From Deltaproteobacteria bacterium (lineage in GTDB: Bacteria; Myxococcota_A; Bradymonadia; UBA7976; VGTA01): a stretch of 7,883 bases of DNA. Below, piece after piece: positions 5,854 to 7,883 of the stretch; position 1 is the stretch's first letter, and each line of letters starts with the position of its first letter. Location: contig VGTA01000127.1 in assembly GCA_016874875.1 (NCBI GenBank), positions 1 to 7,883 on the forward strand, in the 5' to 3' direction. The notes under the pieces are model-generated. The model was not told where the DNA came from. It was given only the letters and a program-made list of their open reading frames with translations, and made no database searches. The position numbers and the translations under genes are program-made.

Positions 5854-7883
5854 TCAGAGGAAGCTGGCGGGGTCCACGTCCACCGCCCAGGAGAGCGCGT
5901 CGGGGAGGGCGCCGCCGACGGCGCAGAGGTCGCGCAGGGCGGCGTGGAGGGCGTCGCGGCGGGGGGCGCGCAGGAGGAGCAGGAAGCGGCGGCGGCCGCG
6001 GAGCTGCTCGATGGGGGCGGGGCTGGGGCCGCGGGCGATGACGGGGGGGGCGACGCGCTGCGCGTGGGCGGCGAGGGCGGCGAGGGCGGCGTCGAGCTCG
6101 GGGCCGGGGGGGCCCTCGAGGCGCAGGGCGCACATGTGGCCAAAGGGCGGGTAGCCCACGAGCTGGCGCAGGCGCAGCTCGTGGGCGCAGAAGCGCCCAA
6201 AGTCGTGGGTGGCGGCGGCCAAGATGAGCTCGTCTTGCGGGCGGTGAGTCTGGATGAGCACCTCGCCCGGCAGGTCAGCGCGCCCGGCGCGCCCCGCCAC
6301 CTGCGACAGGAGCTGGTAGCTGCGCTCAGCGGCGCGGAAGTCGGGCAGGTCGAGGCCGCCATCGGCGTCGAGGACGCCCACGAGGGTGACGCGCGGGAAG
6401 TCGTGCCCCTTGGTGACCATCTGGGTGCCCACGAGGATGTCCACGTCCCCGGCGCGCATCCGCCGCTCGAGGTCGAGGGGGCTGAGGTCGCTGTCGCGGT
6501 CGAGGCGCTCTACGCGCGCGTTGGGGAACGCCTCCTTGAGCTGCGCCTCCACGCGCTCCGTGCCGCGCCCGATGGGGGCGAAGCTGTCGTCGCGCCCGCA
6601 GTCCGGGCAGGCGTGGGGGAGGGGGGCGCGCAGGTCGCAGTGGTGGCACTCGAGGCGCTGCGTGCGCTGGTGCCACGGGAGGGGCAGGAGGCAGGCGGGG
6701 CACTTAAAGATCAAGCCACACGAGACGCAGCGGACGCTCTGGCTGAAGCCTCGGCGGTTGAGGAAGAGGATGCTCTGCTCGCCGCGCGCGAGGCGCGCCC
6801 GGAGCGCCTCGAGGAGCGTGAGCGAGAAGTTGGGCGCTCCGCGCTCAAGCGTGCGCGCCGTGCGCATGTCCACCACGCGCACCGCCGGGAGGGCCACGCC
6901 GACGGGGCGGGCGCGGAGCTGGAGCAGCGTGAACTTGCCTTGGTGCGCGTTGTGGACGCTCTCGAGGGAGGGCGTGGCGGAGCCGAGCACCACGGGGCAC
7001 CCCTCGAGCTGCGCGCGCAGCACCGCCATGTCGCTGCCGTGGTAGCGCACGCCCTCCCCTTGCTTGTAGGACGAGTCGTGCGCCTCATCCACCACGATGA
7101 GGCCGAGGCGGGGCAGGGGCGTAAACAGGGCGGAGCGCGCGCCCACCACCACCGCCGGCTCGCCCGCCCCCGCCGCGCACCAGGCCTCAAGGCGCTCGCG
7201 CCCGGTCAGCGCGCTGTGCCACGCCACCACGGGGGCGCGGAGTCGCTCCTTAAAGCGCCGGATGGTCTGGGGGGTGAGGCCGATCTCGGGGACGAGGACG
7301 AGGGCGCTCTGCCCGCGGGCGAGGACCTCAGCGATGAGCTCGAGGTAGACCTCCGTCTTGCCGCTCCCCGTGACCCCGTGCAGCAAGAACGCCTCATAGC
7401 CCTGCGCGGCGCGCACGCGCCCCACCGCGTCCCGCTGCTCCTGCGTGAGCGTCACCGCCCGCCCCTCCCCCGCGGAGCTCAACGGCCCCTCAGGGCTCAA
7501 CATCTCCTCCGCCACCGCCTCAAGGTCCACCGCCCCCCCCCCCCCCACCGCCCCCGCCTCCACGAGCGCGCTCAGCGCCCTCCTCAGCCGCGCCGGCGCC
7601 ACCCCCGCCAGCGCCTCGTGCCCCGCCAGCGCCGCGAGGTCCACGGCCACGACCGACGCCGAGGGGGGCGCGGCGGCGCGAGCGGCGCTTGTGGAAGCGG
7701 GTGTCCCTGCGGTCCCTGCGGTCCTTGCGGTCTCTGCGGTCCTTGCGGTCTCTGCGGTCCTTGCGGTCTCTGCGGTCTCTGCGGTCCCTGCGGTCTCTGC
7801 GGTCCTTGCGGTCTCTGCGGTCCCTGCGGTCTCTGCGGTTCCCGCGGCCTCTGCGGCGCCCGCGTCTGGGTTGGCGGGGGGGG
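5854..7883 (-). CDS. priA: Replication-restart helicase PriA, 5' end outside window
   Basis: PriA is a superfamily 2 DNA helicase that recognises abandoned forks and starts replisome reloading. The window holds 675 residues and the stop; the family is usually about 730, and the N-terminal fork-binding domain is right of the window. In order from the N-terminus there is a repetitive linker (7702-7863), a probable winged helix (about 7550-7650), Walker A GVTGSGKTEVYL (about 7350-7380), the DEAH box (about 7078-7094, VVDEAHDSSYKQ), then the zinc region about 6590-6730 with all eight cysteines in CxxC pairs (CVSC, CPAC, CHHC and CPDC, with variable spacing). After this come the second helicase lobe (GTQMVTKGHDFP, QVAGRAGR) and a complete C-terminal domain ending PASFL. 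All catalytic motifs I can check are intact. A 14-base C run lies in the winged-helix/helicase linker. No gene lies within 368 bases downstream. Confidence 0.92.
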   Translation of the reverse strand, partial: PPANPDAGAAEAAGTAETAGTAETARTAETAGTAETAETARTAETARTAETARTAGTAGTPASTSAARAAAPPSASVVAVDLAALAGHEALAGVAPARLRRALSALVEAGAVGGGGAVDLEAVAEEMLSPEGPLSSAGEGRAVTLTQEQRDAVGRVRAAQGYEAFLLHGVTGSGKTEVYLELIAEVLARGQSALVLVPEIGLTPQTIRRFKERLRAPVVAWHSALTGRERLEAWCAAGAGEPAVVVGARSALFTPLPRLGLIVVDEAHDSSYKQGEGVRYHGSDMAVLRAQLEGCPVVLGSATPSLESVHNAHQGKFTLLQLRARPVGVALPAVRVVDMRTARTLERGAPNFSLTLLEALRARLARGEQSILFLNRRGFSQSVRCVSCGLIFKCPACLLPLPWHQRTQRLECHHCDLRAPLPHACPDCGRDDSFAPIGRGTERVEAQLKEAFPNARVERLDRDSDLSPLDLERRMRAGDVDILVGTQMVTKGHDFPRVTLVGVLDADGGLDLPDFRAAERSYQLLSQVAGRAGRADLPGEVLIQTHRPQDELILAAATHDFGRFCAHELRLRQLVGYPPFGHMCALRLEGPPGPELDAALAALAAHAQRVAPPVIARGPSPAPIEQLRGRRRFLLLLRAPRRDALHAALRDLCAVGGALPDALSWAVDVDPASFL
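7533..7546 (-). repeat. 14-base C/G homopolymer inside priA
   Basis: Fourteen consecutive C on the plus strand encode four Gly residues (AVGGGGAVDLE) on the minus strand, between the winged helix and the helicase core. As assembled the length keeps the frame. A change of one base would frameshift before Walker A and abolish helicase function. Homopolymers of this length are also prone to sequencing error. Confidence 0.9.
7702..7863 (-). repeat. 9-base tandem repeat in the PriA linker
   Basis: Fourteen units of GGT-C(C/T)(C/T)-TGC run from 7711 to 7836 (plus-strand reading), with degenerate units on either side. On the minus strand they encode Ala-X-Thr with X alternating among Glu, Gly and Arg. 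CCT and CTC versions alternate at 7720-7773, giving an 18-base higher period, which suggests expansion by duplicated pairs. The tract lies before the winged helix and keeps the frame at any copy number. All three minus-strand frames are open through it, so absence of stops alone does not prove its frame. Confidence 0.9.

Noticed and set aside
7702..7863. CRISPR array
   Set aside because: The 9-base units are contiguous with no unique spacers, and they encode an in-frame protein linker.

Overview
The window comes from a very GC-rich bacterial chromosome. Coding DNA is about 70% G+C or more by eye, with G/C at nearly every third codon position. It is dominated by DNA topology and replication-restart genes. 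Sequence style (Ala/Arg-rich proteins, GEMMP-type ParE, low-complexity Pro/Ala/Ser linkers) would fit a myxobacterial or deltaproteobacterial-type lineage, but no marker here fixes the taxonomy.

Layout from left to right: (1) positions 3-2735, plus strand, a type IIA topoisomerase A subunit (best called ParC), open at the left edge; (2) positions 2732-4750, plus strand, its partner B subunit ParE, overlapping parC by the four bases ATGA, so the two are almost certainly one translationally coupled operon; (3) a nine-copy CTGAG array that starts in the last parE codons, followed by a short hairpin between convergent genes; (4) positions 4811-5485, minus strand, an unrecognised 224-residue protein with a possible winged-helix core; (5) a 368-base gene-free stretch (5486-5853) holding an island of only about 22% G+C, with a credible minus-strand promoter, a perfect palindrome filling its spacer, and four copies of a TAGGCGA heptamer; (6) positions 5854-7883, minus strand, the replication-restart helicase PriA, open at the right edge.

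ParC and ParE together form the A2B2 topoisomerase IV, which unlinks daughter chromosomes. PriA reloads the replisome at stalled forks. The unknown gene looks compositionally foreign to these neighbours and appears to have its own regulated promoter.

A theme of the window is short tandem repetition inside or against essential genes: a 12-base repeat at the ParC N-terminus, a 9-base repeat at the ParC C-terminus, a 5-base repeat on the parE stop codon, and a 9-base repeat plus a 14-base C run in priA. The coding repeats have unit lengths divisible by three, and the 5-base repeat lies where frame does not matter. The most distinctive unexplained signals are the AT-rich promoter/operator island and the unknown gene it appears to drive.
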